Position numbers and translations under genes: made by a program. From Chloroflexi bacterium 44-23 (GTDB taxonomy: Bacteria > Chloroflexota > Anaerolineae > Anaerolineales > Anaerolineaceae): 64,000 nucleotides of DNA. Positions 15,456 to 24,452 of this stretch are shown here, piece after piece. The first letter of the stretch is position 1. Every line of letters begins with the position of its first letter. A model generated the notes under the pieces. The model was not told where the DNA came from and did not search any database. It saw only the letters and a list, made by a program, of their open reading frames with translations. The stretch spans positions 1 through 64,000 of the forward strand of contig MKUW01000028.1 of assembly GCA_001899005.1 (NCBI GenBank), written 5' to 3'.

Positions 15456-17186
15456 TTACTCCATTCGGTATTTTTCTTCAGCTAATTTATATAATCGCCG
15501 CCAAATAAAGCGGTTTAGTAAAATAACAGCCAGAATCATCGCCAGCGTGGCTGCCAGCAACAAAGCGTAATCACCAACAGCCGTAGCTTGAGCGATTAAT
15601 GAGCCAATCCCCGTCAGCGAAATTGGTGTACCGCCAAGATCTTGATATTCTGCGACAATACTGGCGTTCCAGGCGCCACCACTGGCAGTGATTGCCCCGG
15701 TCACCAGATAAGGGAAAATGGCAGGTAAAACCAAAGTGCGCCAGCGTTGCCACCTGTTCAATTGCATCAATTGTGTCGTGTACTTCAGGTCTTGAGGGAT
15801 AGCAATAGCACCTGCAATTATATTAAATAGGAGATACCATTGGGTGCCCATTAACATTAAAAGTATTGCGGCGATATTCAACCCACCGGGTAGATTAATA
15901 AAGAGGAGCAGGATAATCGGAAAAAGAGCTGTAGCAGGAACAGATGCAGCTACCTGTACAACCGGCTGTAATATTTTCGACAATCGGGGATTGGTGCCAA
16001 TTGCCACTCCCAACGGGATTGTCCAGGCTAATGCAATCACTAAAGCTCCAAACACTCGCAGCAAAGTCGCCAAAAGACCCACCGCAATCTGTCCCCATTG
16101 GCTAAAGGGAATTGTGATCAACATTTGAGCTGCCTGCGCCAGACCATATAGAATGCCAAGGACAAAAATCACTGTAAAAACAGTCAATGGCCAACGCCTG
16201 GAGGATGATTTGATATGTACCTCAGGGCGCATCGGAAAGTGCTGTATCTGAAAACGGTCGAATTTTTCAGTAAGAAGGCGCAATCGCACACCAAGCTTTT
16301 TCAAAAGCAGGGAGTTGCTCATCACATTAAAAAACCATGAAGTCGGTGGGTTATCGCTTTCGGTCATCTCAACTTTAAACCGGTCTGACCAGGCAATTAA
16401 AGGGCGCCAGACTAATTGATCTAAAATAACAATCGTGAATATAAGCGCAGCCAGTCCCCATGCAATCGCGCCATAATTGTTCTGAATTGCTGCCTCTTGC
16501 AAATAAGACCCCAAGCCTGGTAGGCGGAAATCCAGAGAACCAACCGTAAAGGCTTCCGCAGCCATAAGAAAAAACCAACCGCCGGCCCAGGACATCATAC
16601 TATTCCAAACCAGCGCTATCATCCCAAAGGGTAATTCCAGTCGTTTGAACTTCATCCAGGTATTGAGCCTGAAAATTAAGCCGGCTTCCCGTAATTCCAT
16701 CGGGATTGTTGTCAAAGATTGGTACCAGGCGAAGGTTAAATTCCAGGACTGGCTGGTAAAAATCAACACGATGGATGCAAGTTCAGCGGCAACTTTTTGA
16801 GGCATTATTGCGCTCAAACTAAGTAAGACAACCGGTAAAAACGAAAGGATGGGAACACTCTGTAAAACATCCAGCAAAGGCATAAGGAGTTTTTCTGCAC
16901 GCTGGTTATACGCCATAACACGGCCATAAAAAAGCGTAAACAGCATCGAAAGTACGTACGCAGCAAACATACGCCCTACGGAAAGCAAGGTGTACCAGGG
17001 CAACGCACGAGGGGTGAGAGATATATCCGGGCCTTTAATGACATTAGGAACATTCAGCGCAAGCCGAACGCCAAAGTACAGCAAGATCGCAATCAGAGCA
17101 ATTGAAAAGAAATCCCCCCAAGCGAATGCCCGGTTCTTAGGTTGGTTTGTCTGAAAAATTTGTGGCGTTTGTTCCATAGGCAGCAT
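15456..17186 (-). CDS. ABC transporter permease, fused double BPD_transp domains
   Basis: A 576-aa integral membrane protein made of two SsuC/TauC-like permease halves. The first (about 20-275) carries the EAA-type loop ELREAGLIFRLNTWMKFKRL, and the second (about 330-570) carries the equivalent QLMQLNRWQRWRTLVL. Each half has five to six helices, so one chain probably replaces the usual homodimer. It is co-transcribed with the ATPase downstream. The start at 17186 is uncertain; an ATG nine bases inside is equally possible. Substrate is unknown. Confidence 0.9.
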   Translation of the reverse strand: MLPMEQTPQIFQTNQPKNRAFAWGDFFSIALIAILLYFGVRLALNVPNVIKGPDISLTPRALPWYTLLSVGRMFAAYVLSMLFTLFYGRVMAYNQRAEKLLMPLLDVLQSVPILSFLPVVLLSLSAIMPQKVAAELASIVLIFTSQSWNLTFAWYQSLTTIPMELREAGLIFRLNTWMKFKRLELPFGMIALVWNSMMSWAGGWFFLMAAEAFTVGSLDFRLPGLGSYLQEAAIQNNYGAIAWGLAALIFTIVILDQLVWRPLIAWSDRFKVEMTESDNPPTSWFFNVMSNSLLLKKLGVRLRLLTEKFDRFQIQHFPMRPEVHIKSSSRRWPLTVFTVIFVLGILYGLAQAAQMLITIPFSQWGQIAVGLLATLLRVFGALVIALAWTIPLGVAIGTNPRLSKILQPVVQVAASVPATALFPIILLLFINLPGGLNIAAILLMLMGTQWYLLFNIIAGAIAIPQDLKYTTQLMQLNRWQRWRTLVLPAIFPYLVTGAITASGGAWNASIVAEYQDLGGTPISLTGIGSLIAQATAVGDYALLLAATLAMILAVILLNRFIWRRLYKLAEEKYRME

Positions 17187-17683
17187 CTCTAGTGTAGAGA
17201 TTATCGCGATTACACAAATATACCCTTTACTTACACAGTAAGTATTTATACTAGAATTTTCTTAACTTGTTGAGGATCGGCTAGCCTCGCAAATTTTAAG
17301 AACTGATGGCTTGTACTTATAGTCTTTCTGAATTGTACTATGCATTTTGAGCAATCATTGTTACTGAAAGCTTAACGAAATCCGTGTTCACGCAAAAGGT
17401 ATTCGTCGACTATTTTTCTAAATTAAGTCAAAAAAAATTTACCCAGATTATCCGTCACGATATGAATATTTGAAATTTCCTTTCTAGCTTTGTAAAAAAA
17501 CAACTGACAACCATGCAGGTATATTGTCAACATCGTATAAAATGGGACAAAAATTGAGTAAAACAGAACCTGAAAGCTTTTAACTTTCCTTTTATCTTTA
17601 TGTCGGATTGTGTCAAGGTCAGGTTAAAAGGTTATAATCAACCCAATTTCTCTTGTTAAAAAAATAAATTTGCGGTGATAAAG
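17187..17683. other. Divergent intergenic region
   Basis: A nearly 500-base spacer between the divergent ABC permease and diaminopropionate ammonia-lyase genes. A -10-like TATAAT lies at 17633-17638 on the plus strand with TGTCAA at 17611-17616 as a weak -35 (16-base spacing). This could drive the lyase gene. Nothing else is recognised. Confidence 0.45.
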
Positions 17684-18946
17684 ATGAAAATTCCAGAACC
17701 AATAACTTGGATTCCAAATCCACGTGCAGCAACCATCAGTCATAGTCCGGCGGTTGCAAAATATTTTCCCGCCGGAATCTCGACCCGCACCCGGAATTTT
17801 CACATACAAATTCCGGACTACCATGTAACACCACTCAAAAGTTTAAACCGGCTGGCCTACATGATAGGATTGGATAAAATTTGGGTGAAAGATGAAGCTG
17901 ATCGCCTCAGCCTAGGTTCTTTCAAAGTTTTGGGGGGTTCTTATGCAATTCATCAAACTATCTTAAAATTGCTTGGAACCCCGGCTGATTTTTCTTTTTC
18001 TGACCTGAACCAGCCGGAAATACGAAACAAGCTTGGACAGCTCACTTTTGCCGCTGCTACGGACGGCAATCATGGACGTGGAATCGCCTGGTCAGCCAAA
18101 CAACTTGGTTTCAAATCGGTCATTTATGTCCATAAGCATACATCGCAAGCACGCATTGATGCCATTACGCGCAATGGGGCTGAAGTAAAGGTGATTGACG
18201 GTACATATGATGATGCAGTGCGCCAGGTGATCGAAGATGCTCAAAAATTTGGCTGGCAAATTATCTCAGATACCTCGTGGGAGGGATATGAAGAAATTCC
18301 CGCCTGGGTTATGCAAGGATATACGACCCTCTTCGCTGAAGTTCAACAACAGCTTGTTTCTATGGGAGAGTTTTCACCCACTCATATTTTTATGCAAGCA
18401 GGTGTGGGATCTCTGGCTGCATCCGCCTTTGGATATTATGCGAGTTTATTCGGACCTGAACGCCCAAAAATGGTGGTGGTTGAACCCGATCAAGCGGCAT
18501 GTTTGTTTCACTCCATGGAAGTTGGCGACGGCAAACCACACTCTTTTCCCGGTAATTTGGATACAATCATGGCCGGTCTAGCCTGTGGAGATCCCAACCC
18601 AATTGCCTGGGATGTGCTGTATGATTGTGCGGATGGCTTCATTAAATGTCCCGATTATGTGGCGGCAAAGGGAATGCGGGTTGGTGGTGTTTCATTGGAA
18701 GGCGACCCACCCATCGTCGCTGGAGAATCGGGAGCAGTTACATTGGGAGCAATTATGTTCCTGATGGAGTTGGATCGCTACCAGAATATTCGCGATGCAT
18801 TAGGGCTGGACAAAAACAGCCGGGTACTACTGGTCAATTCTGAGCGTAATACCGATCCTGATGATTACCGCCGGGTAGTCTGGGATGGCGGCGATCGCAT
18901 CCCTCCGGAGTATCGCGTTTATAAGAATCCATTCCTGGATGGATAG
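17684..18946 (+). CDS. dpaL: Diaminopropionate ammonia-lyase
   Basis: A 420-aa PLP-dependent fold-type II enzyme that deaminates 2,3-diaminopropionate to pyruvate and ammonia. Diagnostic features are WVKDEADRLSLGSFKVLGG, with the PLP lysine in the G-S-F-K motif (Lys81), FAAATDGNHGRGIAW for the asparagine loop, the QAGVGSLAAS phosphate-binding loop, and the C-terminal LLVNSERNTDPDDYRRVVW. Length matches DpaL/YgeX. The ATG at 17684 follows GGTGATAA and is preferred to the upstream GTG at 17675. It is divergent from an ABC importer, which may supply a diamine or amino acid, but that link is speculative. Confidence 0.92.
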   Translation: MKIPEPITWIPNPRAATISHSPAVAKYFPAGISTRTRNFHIQIPDYHVTPLKSLNRLAYMIGLDKIWVKDEADRLSLGSFKVLGGSYAIHQTILKLLGTPADFSFSDLNQPEIRNKLGQLTFAAATDGNHGRGIAWSAKQLGFKSVIYVHKHTSQARIDAITRNGAEVKVIDGTYDDAVRQVIEDAQKFGWQIISDTSWEGYEEIPAWVMQGYTTLFAEVQQQLVSMGEFSPTHIFMQAGVGSLAASAFGYYASLFGPERPKMVVVEPDQAACLFHSMEVGDGKPHSFPGNLDTIMAGLACGDPNPIAWDVLYDCADGFIKCPDYVAAKGMRVGGVSLEGDPPIVAGESGAVTLGAIMFLMELDRYQNIRDALGLDKNSRVLLVNSERNTDPDDYRRVVWDGGDRIPPEYRVYKNPFLDG

Positions 18947-18951
18947 TTGAA

Positions 18952-19290
18952 ATAGCTTTACACCAACAAAAAGCCGATTTCTTCATCCGCTCGGGTGTTC
19001 TTGATGACATAAGTGCACTTTGCAATTTAGATGAAGTGGCGCAAGAAAACCAACTTTACGTTGAATTTATCAAACAATCCCTAACCATTAACCGCTGTTT
19101 CATAATTGAATCAGGTCATAAGACAATCTGCTATGGGGTGCTCGAGCAATCTTTCTTCGGAAATGCCTTTGTCGCCATGCTTTATATCAAAGCAGACATG
19201 CGGCGACAAGGGGCGGGGTACTCGTTGCTGAATCAAATTGCTTCGATCTGTTGCGGCCAAAAGTTATTCACCTCAACCGTATACAGGTAA
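18952..19290 (+). pseudogene. Truncated GNAT acetyltransferase
   Basis: The frame is open from just after the lyase stop, with plausible protein (ADFFIRSGVLDDISAL), but has no usable start codon there; the first start-like codon is GTG 19036. The core FVAMLYIKADMRRQGAGYSLL contains the R/Q-x-x-G-x-G/A acetyl-CoA loop of GNAT enzymes. The C-terminal half of the fold is lost at the stop at 19288-19290. It is best read as a decayed acetyltransferase, and no product is expected. Confidence 0.6.
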
Positions 19291-19569
19291 GGACAAATCG
19301 ATCGTTTTCAGATCGAACATCTTATTCCCTACCTTCCCGGCTCTGAAAGGCTAACTATCACCAGAATAATGTGGAACCAACCAGTGATGAAAGTAGCCGT
19401 GATATTTCTGCATAATACAATTTTTTAAAGCGAGCACAATATGATATTCAACCAGGATCTTCAGTAAACCTGGAAAGAACCTTGGAAAATCAAGGTTGGA
19501 TTTGGTATGATAAATAGAAGCCCTCTTAAATCCAGAATCAATCACGGGTGGGTTTAGTGGAGATAACTG

Positions 19570-21063
19570 ATGAAAGGTGAAAAGAACTCCCACATGCAGA
19601 AATTTGCGAGAAAATATACGAGGAAATTTAATGCCAGTCAACAAGCCCGCTTATTATTAACCGGTTTGTTTTTGCTTTGCTTTTTCCTTTCACCAATATC
19701 TGCCCAAGCTCAAACCGGAATCGGGCCGACTGCAACACCGGTTGTGGATGAATCACCTTCCATCGTTCCCGACCAGGTGGATATCAAACCTACCGCACTC
19801 GATTTTGCTATCCGTAAACGCTTGGTAAAAATTCTGAATGCTACCGGCTGGTATATTGATCCACAGGTAGAAGTGCAGGAAGGGGTTGTCTTTTTATCCG
19901 GTTTGGCAAAAACCGAAGATCATCGTAAATGGGCTGGGGATTTGGCCCGAAATACACAGGATGTCGTTGCGGTTGTAAACAAAATGCAACTGACCGAAGT
20001 TTCTCTTTGGGATTTTCGTCCGGCATATGAAGAATTAAGGAATATTTGGAGTGGTTTCATCCGCTCTCTTCCTCTTATTGGGTTCAATCTGCTGATATTA
20101 CTGATTAGCGTGTTTATATCTCGTCTGACAGCCCACGCAGCCCGCAGAACATTGAAGAGAAAGCTTTCCAACCCTTTGCTGCTGAATGTGGGCGGCTACA
20201 CTGTCGGTTTATTGACATTTCTTGTTGGTTTATTTATCGTCCTTCAAATTGCCGGCCTGACCAATGTCGCCATGACGGTAATTGGGGGAACAGGTTTGTT
20301 TGGACTTATTTTAGGAATTGCCTTCCGTGATATTACGGAGAACTTCCTGGCAAGCATTTTCTTGAGTATGCAGAACCCGTTTCGTTCGGGTGATTTGGTC
20401 GGTATCGGAGAAGTGGAAGGTTTCGTAGAAGCCTTGACAACCCGTGTCACCATCCTCACTACTCTGGAAGGTAATCAAGTCCAGATTCCCAATTCCACCG
20501 TATATAAAAGCAATATTTATAATTTTACAAGTAATCCCAAAAGAAGAACAGATTTCTTAATCGGAATTGGCTACGATGATTCTATCTCCAAGGCACAGGA
20601 GGTGGCTCTCAAGGTCTTACTTGATCATCCCGCGGTGCTGGATGATCCTGAACCACTGGTGCTGGTGGATGCCCTTGGGAGTGCCACTGTCAATCTGCGA
20701 ATTTATTTTTGGATTGAGGGCAACGAACACAGTTGGATTAAAGTTAAATCCGCACTGATCCGCCTGACCAAACGTGCCTTCCAGGATGCCGGTATCTCCA
20801 TGCCGGATGAAGCTCGCGAAGTCATTTTTCCGCAGGGTGTTCCAGTACAGATGAATGATTCATTCACTGACATTCATGAGAATTTCTTAATGAAAAGCAC
20901 ACCCAAAAACGAGGACGAGTCCCCCTCTTCATCCACGCAAGCCGAAGCGCATCTTTCCAGTGAAGCAAAAAAGATTCAGGAGCAATCCCGCGAATCCTGG
21001 ACACCAGGTGAAGGAGAAAACCTGCTTCAGAAGAATCAATCTCCCAATACAAATGAAGAATAA
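19570..21063 (+). CDS. MscS-family mechanosensitive channel with N-terminal BON domain
   Basis: A 497-aa protein: signal peptide (about 1-47), then a BON domain (about 75-140, with AIRKRLVKILNATGWYIDP and VVFLSGLAKTEDHRKWAGDLA). A hydrophobic region follows (about 158-260) with the pore-lining helix (GGTGLFGLILGIAFRDITEN), then the MscS beta and alpha/beta domains (MQNPFRSGDLVGIGEVEGFVE, EGNQVQIPNSTVYKSNIYNF). The C-terminus is charged and probably disordered. It should relieve turgor on osmotic downshift. The BON domain faces the exterior and may bind lipid or wall components. Confidence 0.9.
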   Translation: MKGEKNSHMQKFARKYTRKFNASQQARLLLTGLFLLCFFLSPISAQAQTGIGPTATPVVDESPSIVPDQVDIKPTALDFAIRKRLVKILNATGWYIDPQVEVQEGVVFLSGLAKTEDHRKWAGDLARNTQDVVAVVNKMQLTEVSLWDFRPAYEELRNIWSGFIRSLPLIGFNLLILLISVFISRLTAHAARRTLKRKLSNPLLLNVGGYTVGLLTFLVGLFIVLQIAGLTNVAMTVIGGTGLFGLILGIAFRDITENFLASIFLSMQNPFRSGDLVGIGEVEGFVEALTTRVTILTTLEGNQVQIPNSTVYKSNIYNFTSNPKRRTDFLIGIGYDDSISKAQEVALKVLLDHPAVLDDPEPLVLVDALGSATVNLRIYFWIEGNEHSWIKVKSALIRLTKRAFQDAGISMPDEAREVIFPQGVPVQMNDSFTDIHENFLMKSTPKNEDESPSSSTQAEAHLSSEAKKIQEQSRESWTPGEGENLLQKNQSPNTNEE

Positions 21064-21540
21064 CTAAAAATAACTTAAGATGGTTAAATGGTTAACACCC
21101 GGTCTGAAGTTTATTGGCACTACCGGTTAATCCCAATGGAAAAGTGGTACCGGTTTTAGAAACCTGGCATTGGGTTTTTTGAATTAAGCCGTTAAGACAT
21201 CACATTCCAGAACCTGCCAAGCTGGCATGGAAAAAGGTACTGGTCTTTTTATACCTGATTTAAAAAAGATGTAGCCAGTTCTGGAAATCATTTGCAATAG
21301 CAGCTGTGCTTGGGTCCAAAAAAACTGATTTTTTATTTGGTATTTTCTTAAATGGTATCGATTGTACGTATATTTTCTACGTAGGTTTCCTAATATACGC
21401 GATGGAGCAGCTACGGTAAGATCTTATTACAATTTATTGGAGCAAGAAAGTATCTTTTCTAAAATTAGGAGCAGAACTGTGAACAATTACAAACGATTTA
21501 TAGCGATGGTGCTCACCGCAACTGTAATCATGCTCGCTTG
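21064..21540. other. Spacer with terminator and a short leader ORF
   Basis: No full gene. A terminator lies at 21132-21180. A 20-codon frame starting with GTG 21479 and preceded by TTAGGAG encodes a hydrophobic leader (VLTATVIMLA). Its TGA overlaps the ATG of the DUF305 gene at 21541. Confidence 0.5.
21132..21180 (+). terminator. Rho-independent terminator after the MscS gene
   Basis: CCCAATG at 21132-21138 pairs with CATTGGG at 21168-21174, with an inner GGTTT/AAACC pairing, followed by TTTTTT at 21175-21180. Confidence 0.75.
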
Positions 21541-21930
21541 ATGTATTTGAATACCTACCAAATGGATCATATTTTCTTCAGTGAAACTCGCCTATACATG
21601 GCTTTAATCATGGGTGCTGTCATGGCACTTGTTATGCTAGCTTTTATGAGAAAAATGTATGTCAACCGGAAGGCAAATATTGCAATCGTTGCAGGCAGCA
21701 TCCTTATTTTTGTACTATCGCTCTGGTTGGTGCGAAGCCAGGAAACTGTTGCGGATGTTTCGTACATGAGAGCCATGATTCCTCACCACTCGATCGCAAT
21801 TCTAACCAGTGAAAGAGCTAAAATTCCAGATCCGCGTGTGCGTGAACTTGCAGACGGAATCATTGCCGCACAAAAGAAAGAAATCGCAGAAATGAAAACC
21901 CTGATAGCAGACCTTGAAACAAAAAATTAG
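21541..21930 (+). CDS. DUF305 family membrane protein
   Basis: A 129-aa protein with two hydrophobic helices (LYMALIMGAVMALVMLAF and IAIVAGSILIFVLSLWLV). A DUF305-type helical domain follows: SYMRAMIPHHSIAILTSERA, then DPRVRELADGIIAAQKKEIAEM. DUF305 (CopM-like) proteins are implicated in copper handling through methionine and histidine residues such as the M-I-P-H-H motif here. The ATG at 21541 overlaps the stop of a short upstream leader frame, so translation may be coupled. Confidence 0.8.
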   Translation: MYLNTYQMDHIFFSETRLYMALIMGAVMALVMLAFMRKMYVNRKANIAIVAGSILIFVLSLWLVRSQETVADVSYMRAMIPHHSIAILTSERAKIPDPRVRELADGIIAAQKKEIAEMKTLIADLETKN

Positions 21931-22070
21931 GTTTTTGCTTTCTGCCGATCCTCTTATTCACGAAGTGATTTTTTCATACTTATGGATTGAATACCTGCTC
22001 AAAACTCTCCCTGACTTGACCTCCAACATTACTTGTTGTAAAGTGATGATGAATCATTAGGAGGATTATG

Positions 22071-22310
22071 ATGGAGTACGACAAAGAAAAAGTCGATGAG
22101 GTGACGCTTGCTTTGCTTTACTTAACGACATTTCAGGATGGAGATCTTGTTCGTGCCTGGAAAGGCATGGCCTGGGAAACTATGGATCGTCTTTTTGAAA
22201 AGGGTTTAATATTTAACCCAAAAGGAAAAGCCAAATCAGTCGTTTTGACGAAGGAAGGAACTGAACTCTCTGAAAATCTGTTCAGCGAGTATTTTAGTCA
22301 GGAAGACTGA
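22071..22310 (+). CDS. DUF6429 family protein
   Basis: A 79-aa acidic protein of the DUF6429 family: DKEKVDEVTLALLYLT, then RAWKGMAWETMDRLFEKGLI and KSVVLTKEGTELSENLF. The pattern suggests a small winged-helix-like fold, but no function is established. AGGAGG at 22059-22064 favours the ATG at 22071 over 22068. It is monocistronic; a hairpin repeat follows at 22351. Confidence 0.8.
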   Translation: MEYDKEKVDEVTLALLYLTTFQDGDLVRAWKGMAWETMDRLFEKGLIFNPKGKAKSVVLTKEGTELSENLFSEYFSQED

Positions 22311-22350
22311 AGAAAAATAACATCAAGTATTTATATCGATATAAAATTTA

Positions 22351-22418
22351 GGGGCAAAGTGTATTTAAACAGGCCATCACCCGTCTAAAACACAGCTAAA
22401 CCTCGTTTTTTGAAAAAC
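22351..22418 (+). repeat. Intergenic hairpin repeat, copy A
   Basis: It begins GGGGCAAAGTGT and ends CCTCGTTTTTTGAAAAAC. The arms around AGGCCATCACCCGTCT pair less well than in copies B and C. It lies in the same orientation, 30 bases before the aminotransferase gene. Confidence 0.7.
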
Positions 22419-22446
22419 AAAAATTTCTTTACGAAGAAAGTGGCTT

Positions 22447-23571
22447 ATGAGAATTTCTGATTTCGAAACAGAGCACTTTTTTGCAAAATATGAGTTTTCA
22501 ACTCCCTTTCAGCTGTGCAATTCGGATTGTGAAACTATCTCCATCGCTGAATTACTGACAATGGCTGATGTGCCCATGAAGAACTTTGGCGAATTGTCTT
22601 TGGGATATACCCAATCGCTTGGACATCCTGAATTACGGGAAAAGATTGCCGGGTCATACGAAAATGTGACGGCCGAAGACGTCATTATGCTTGCATCTCC
22701 GGTGGAAGGTATCTATTTGGCTGCCCGCGCGGTCCTTGAACCTGCAGATGAGGTGATCGTATTGACGCCTGCCTATGATGCCTTGGTCAATGTAATCGAG
22801 CACATTGTCGGTCGTGCGAATGTGCACAGGTGGAATTTTATAGCAGGCAAGCATCAGTGGGAGCTAGATATTGGTCAATTAAAAAAACTGATTCATCTTA
22901 AAACAAAATTGATCGTTGTTAACTTTCCCCATAATCCCACCGGGTTTTTACCCTCTCAAGCTCAAATGGATCAATTAGCGGAAATCGTTGAACAAAATAA
23001 TCTGTTGCTATTTTGTGATGAGATTTATTTTGGTCTGGTTCACTCGGGGACAAAACCGATTAAATCCGCAGCTGAAATGACCAAACGCTCAATTGTTCTC
23101 AATGGGTTGTCAAAAACGTATGGATTACCAGGTTTGCGTACTGGCTGGCTGGTCATCCGCGATAGGGAATTGCGTGAAAACATCATCAACTGGAAGAGCT
23201 ACACCAGTATTTGTGCATCTGCGCCTTCAGAATTCCTGGCAATGGCAGCCTGGAGTGTCCGCCAGCAATTGCGTGACAGGAGTATTGCATTAATTGAACA
23301 TAATCTTAATTTGGCAGACGCATTTTTCCAGCGCTGGCCGCAATTGTTTTACTGGCGCCGCCCTATGGCAAGTTCCATAGCTCTTGTTAGGATGGACGTT
23401 CCCTCTGTCCAGGCGTATGCAACAGAATTAGCCGAAAGAGCGGGCATCTTAATCCTACCGGCAATTAGCTTGGGATCGGATGACCAGCACATGCGCATGG
23501 GTTTTGGCCGCGCTGCCTTTGGCGAGGCTTTACAGCAATTCGAACAATACTTACACACTCAATTTAATTAA
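22447..23571 (+). CDS. PLP-dependent aminotransferase, class I/II
   Basis: A 374-aa fold-type I aminotransferase. Visible features are the substrate loop with NFPHNPTG (Asn near 163), LLFCDEIYFGL with the cofactor aspartate (Asp191), the Schiff-base lysine Lys223 in SKTYGLPGLRTGW, and the terminal MRMGFGR arginine. It resembles capreomycidine synthase-like and other subgroup I-gamma enzymes more than housekeeping AspC; the amino-donor specificity cannot be read. It stands alone, 30 bases after a hairpin repeat, with only a weak ribosome site (AAGAAAG). Confidence 0.85.
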   Translation: MRISDFETEHFFAKYEFSTPFQLCNSDCETISIAELLTMADVPMKNFGELSLGYTQSLGHPELREKIAGSYENVTAEDVIMLASPVEGIYLAARAVLEPADEVIVLTPAYDALVNVIEHIVGRANVHRWNFIAGKHQWELDIGQLKKLIHLKTKLIVVNFPHNPTGFLPSQAQMDQLAEIVEQNNLLLFCDEIYFGLVHSGTKPIKSAAEMTKRSIVLNGLSKTYGLPGLRTGWLVIRDRELRENIINWKSYTSICASAPSEFLAMAAWSVRQQLRDRSIALIEHNLNLADAFFQRWPQLFYWRRPMASSIALVRMDVPSVQAYATELAERAGILILPAISLGSDDQHMRMGFGRAAFGEALQQFEQYLHTQFN

Positions 23572-23690
23572 TAACTAAAAACTAAGAAACCGCACCAGCA
23601 AATTAGGTACCACTACACACTCAATTTACAAAACTTGCACCAGATTGGCATCGCTCCGAAATTTCCACAAATCGGAAGGATATCAAGTTC

Positions 23691-24044
23691 TCAACCCTTC
23701 ATGTGTTGGTCGAGAAATGCTTTAAGCGCCACGGCATTGTTATGTTCCTGATCGTGGGAGCTATAAAGCAAAGTGACCTTGCCTTGCTTGGCGGCATCCA
23801 GAATTGGCTGCCAGGTTTCAGGATTATCTTCCAATTCGGCGCGATATTTTCGCTGGAATTCAGTCCACTTTTGCGGGTCATGGTTGAACCATTTACGCAA
23901 CTCCGTACTTGGCGCCACTTCCTTTAGCCAGGAATCCATATGCACTTCCTCTTTCGTTTCCCCACGTGGCCACAAGCGCTCCACTAAAAAACGGGTGCCA
24001 TCGCTGCTATCAAAAGGTTCGTATACACGTTTGATCGTAATCAT
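23691..24044 (-). CDS. DUF488 family protein
   Basis: A 117-aa protein matching DUF488 of the YeaO type: TIKRVYEPFDSSDGTRFLVERL, then WPRGETKEE, FNHDPQKWTEFQRKY and VTLLYSSHDQEHNNAVALK. The family is uncharacterised; a conserved R-W-P-R-G motif suggests ligand or metal binding. AGAGGGA lies before the ATG at 24044. It is convergent with the aminotransferase and shows no partner. Confidence 0.88.
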   Translation of the reverse strand: MITIKRVYEPFDSSDGTRFLVERLWPRGETKEEVHMDSWLKEVAPSTELRKWFNHDPQKWTEFQRKYRAELEDNPETWQPILDAAKQGKVTLLYSSHDQEHNNAVALKAFLDQHMKG

Positions 24045-24452
24045 AAAATCCCTCTTTTCCTACAATTTCCAAACAATTATTTGCCCATTTGTAACGGACA
24101 ATTTAATGATCATTTCAGATCCACATCATTATCATCATACTAACCAGCTTCTTACAATTATCCAAGTTGCTGTCAATATGTTCACTTTCCATTCAGTAGG
24201 TTTTATGGTCACATGCTTTCATAACGGTCAATAAAAAAAAACGAAATATCCGTATAGAAATGCCTTGATGCAATAATAATCTTTAAAAATCCAAATAGAG
24301 ATTGAATTAAGTCGCTTGCAATCATCTTATCAACAAAATCGTTTATTATTTTGCAGATCAATCACTGTGCCGAAGATGATACAATTTAAATTATTTCCTC
24401 GTACAGCAAATCAATATAATAGTACGATTCCAACCAGGATCAGGAGAAAATA
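24045..24452. other. Intergenic spacer
   Basis: A+T-rich, no supported gene. A TATAAT at 24415-24420 and AGGAGAA before 24453 suggest the promoter and ribosome site of the TPR gene. Confidence 0.4.

Noticed and set aside
23570..23630. Short repeated string ACACTCAATTTA near the end of the aminotransferase gene
   Set aside because: It is too short and A+T-rich to be meaningful; probably a small local duplication.
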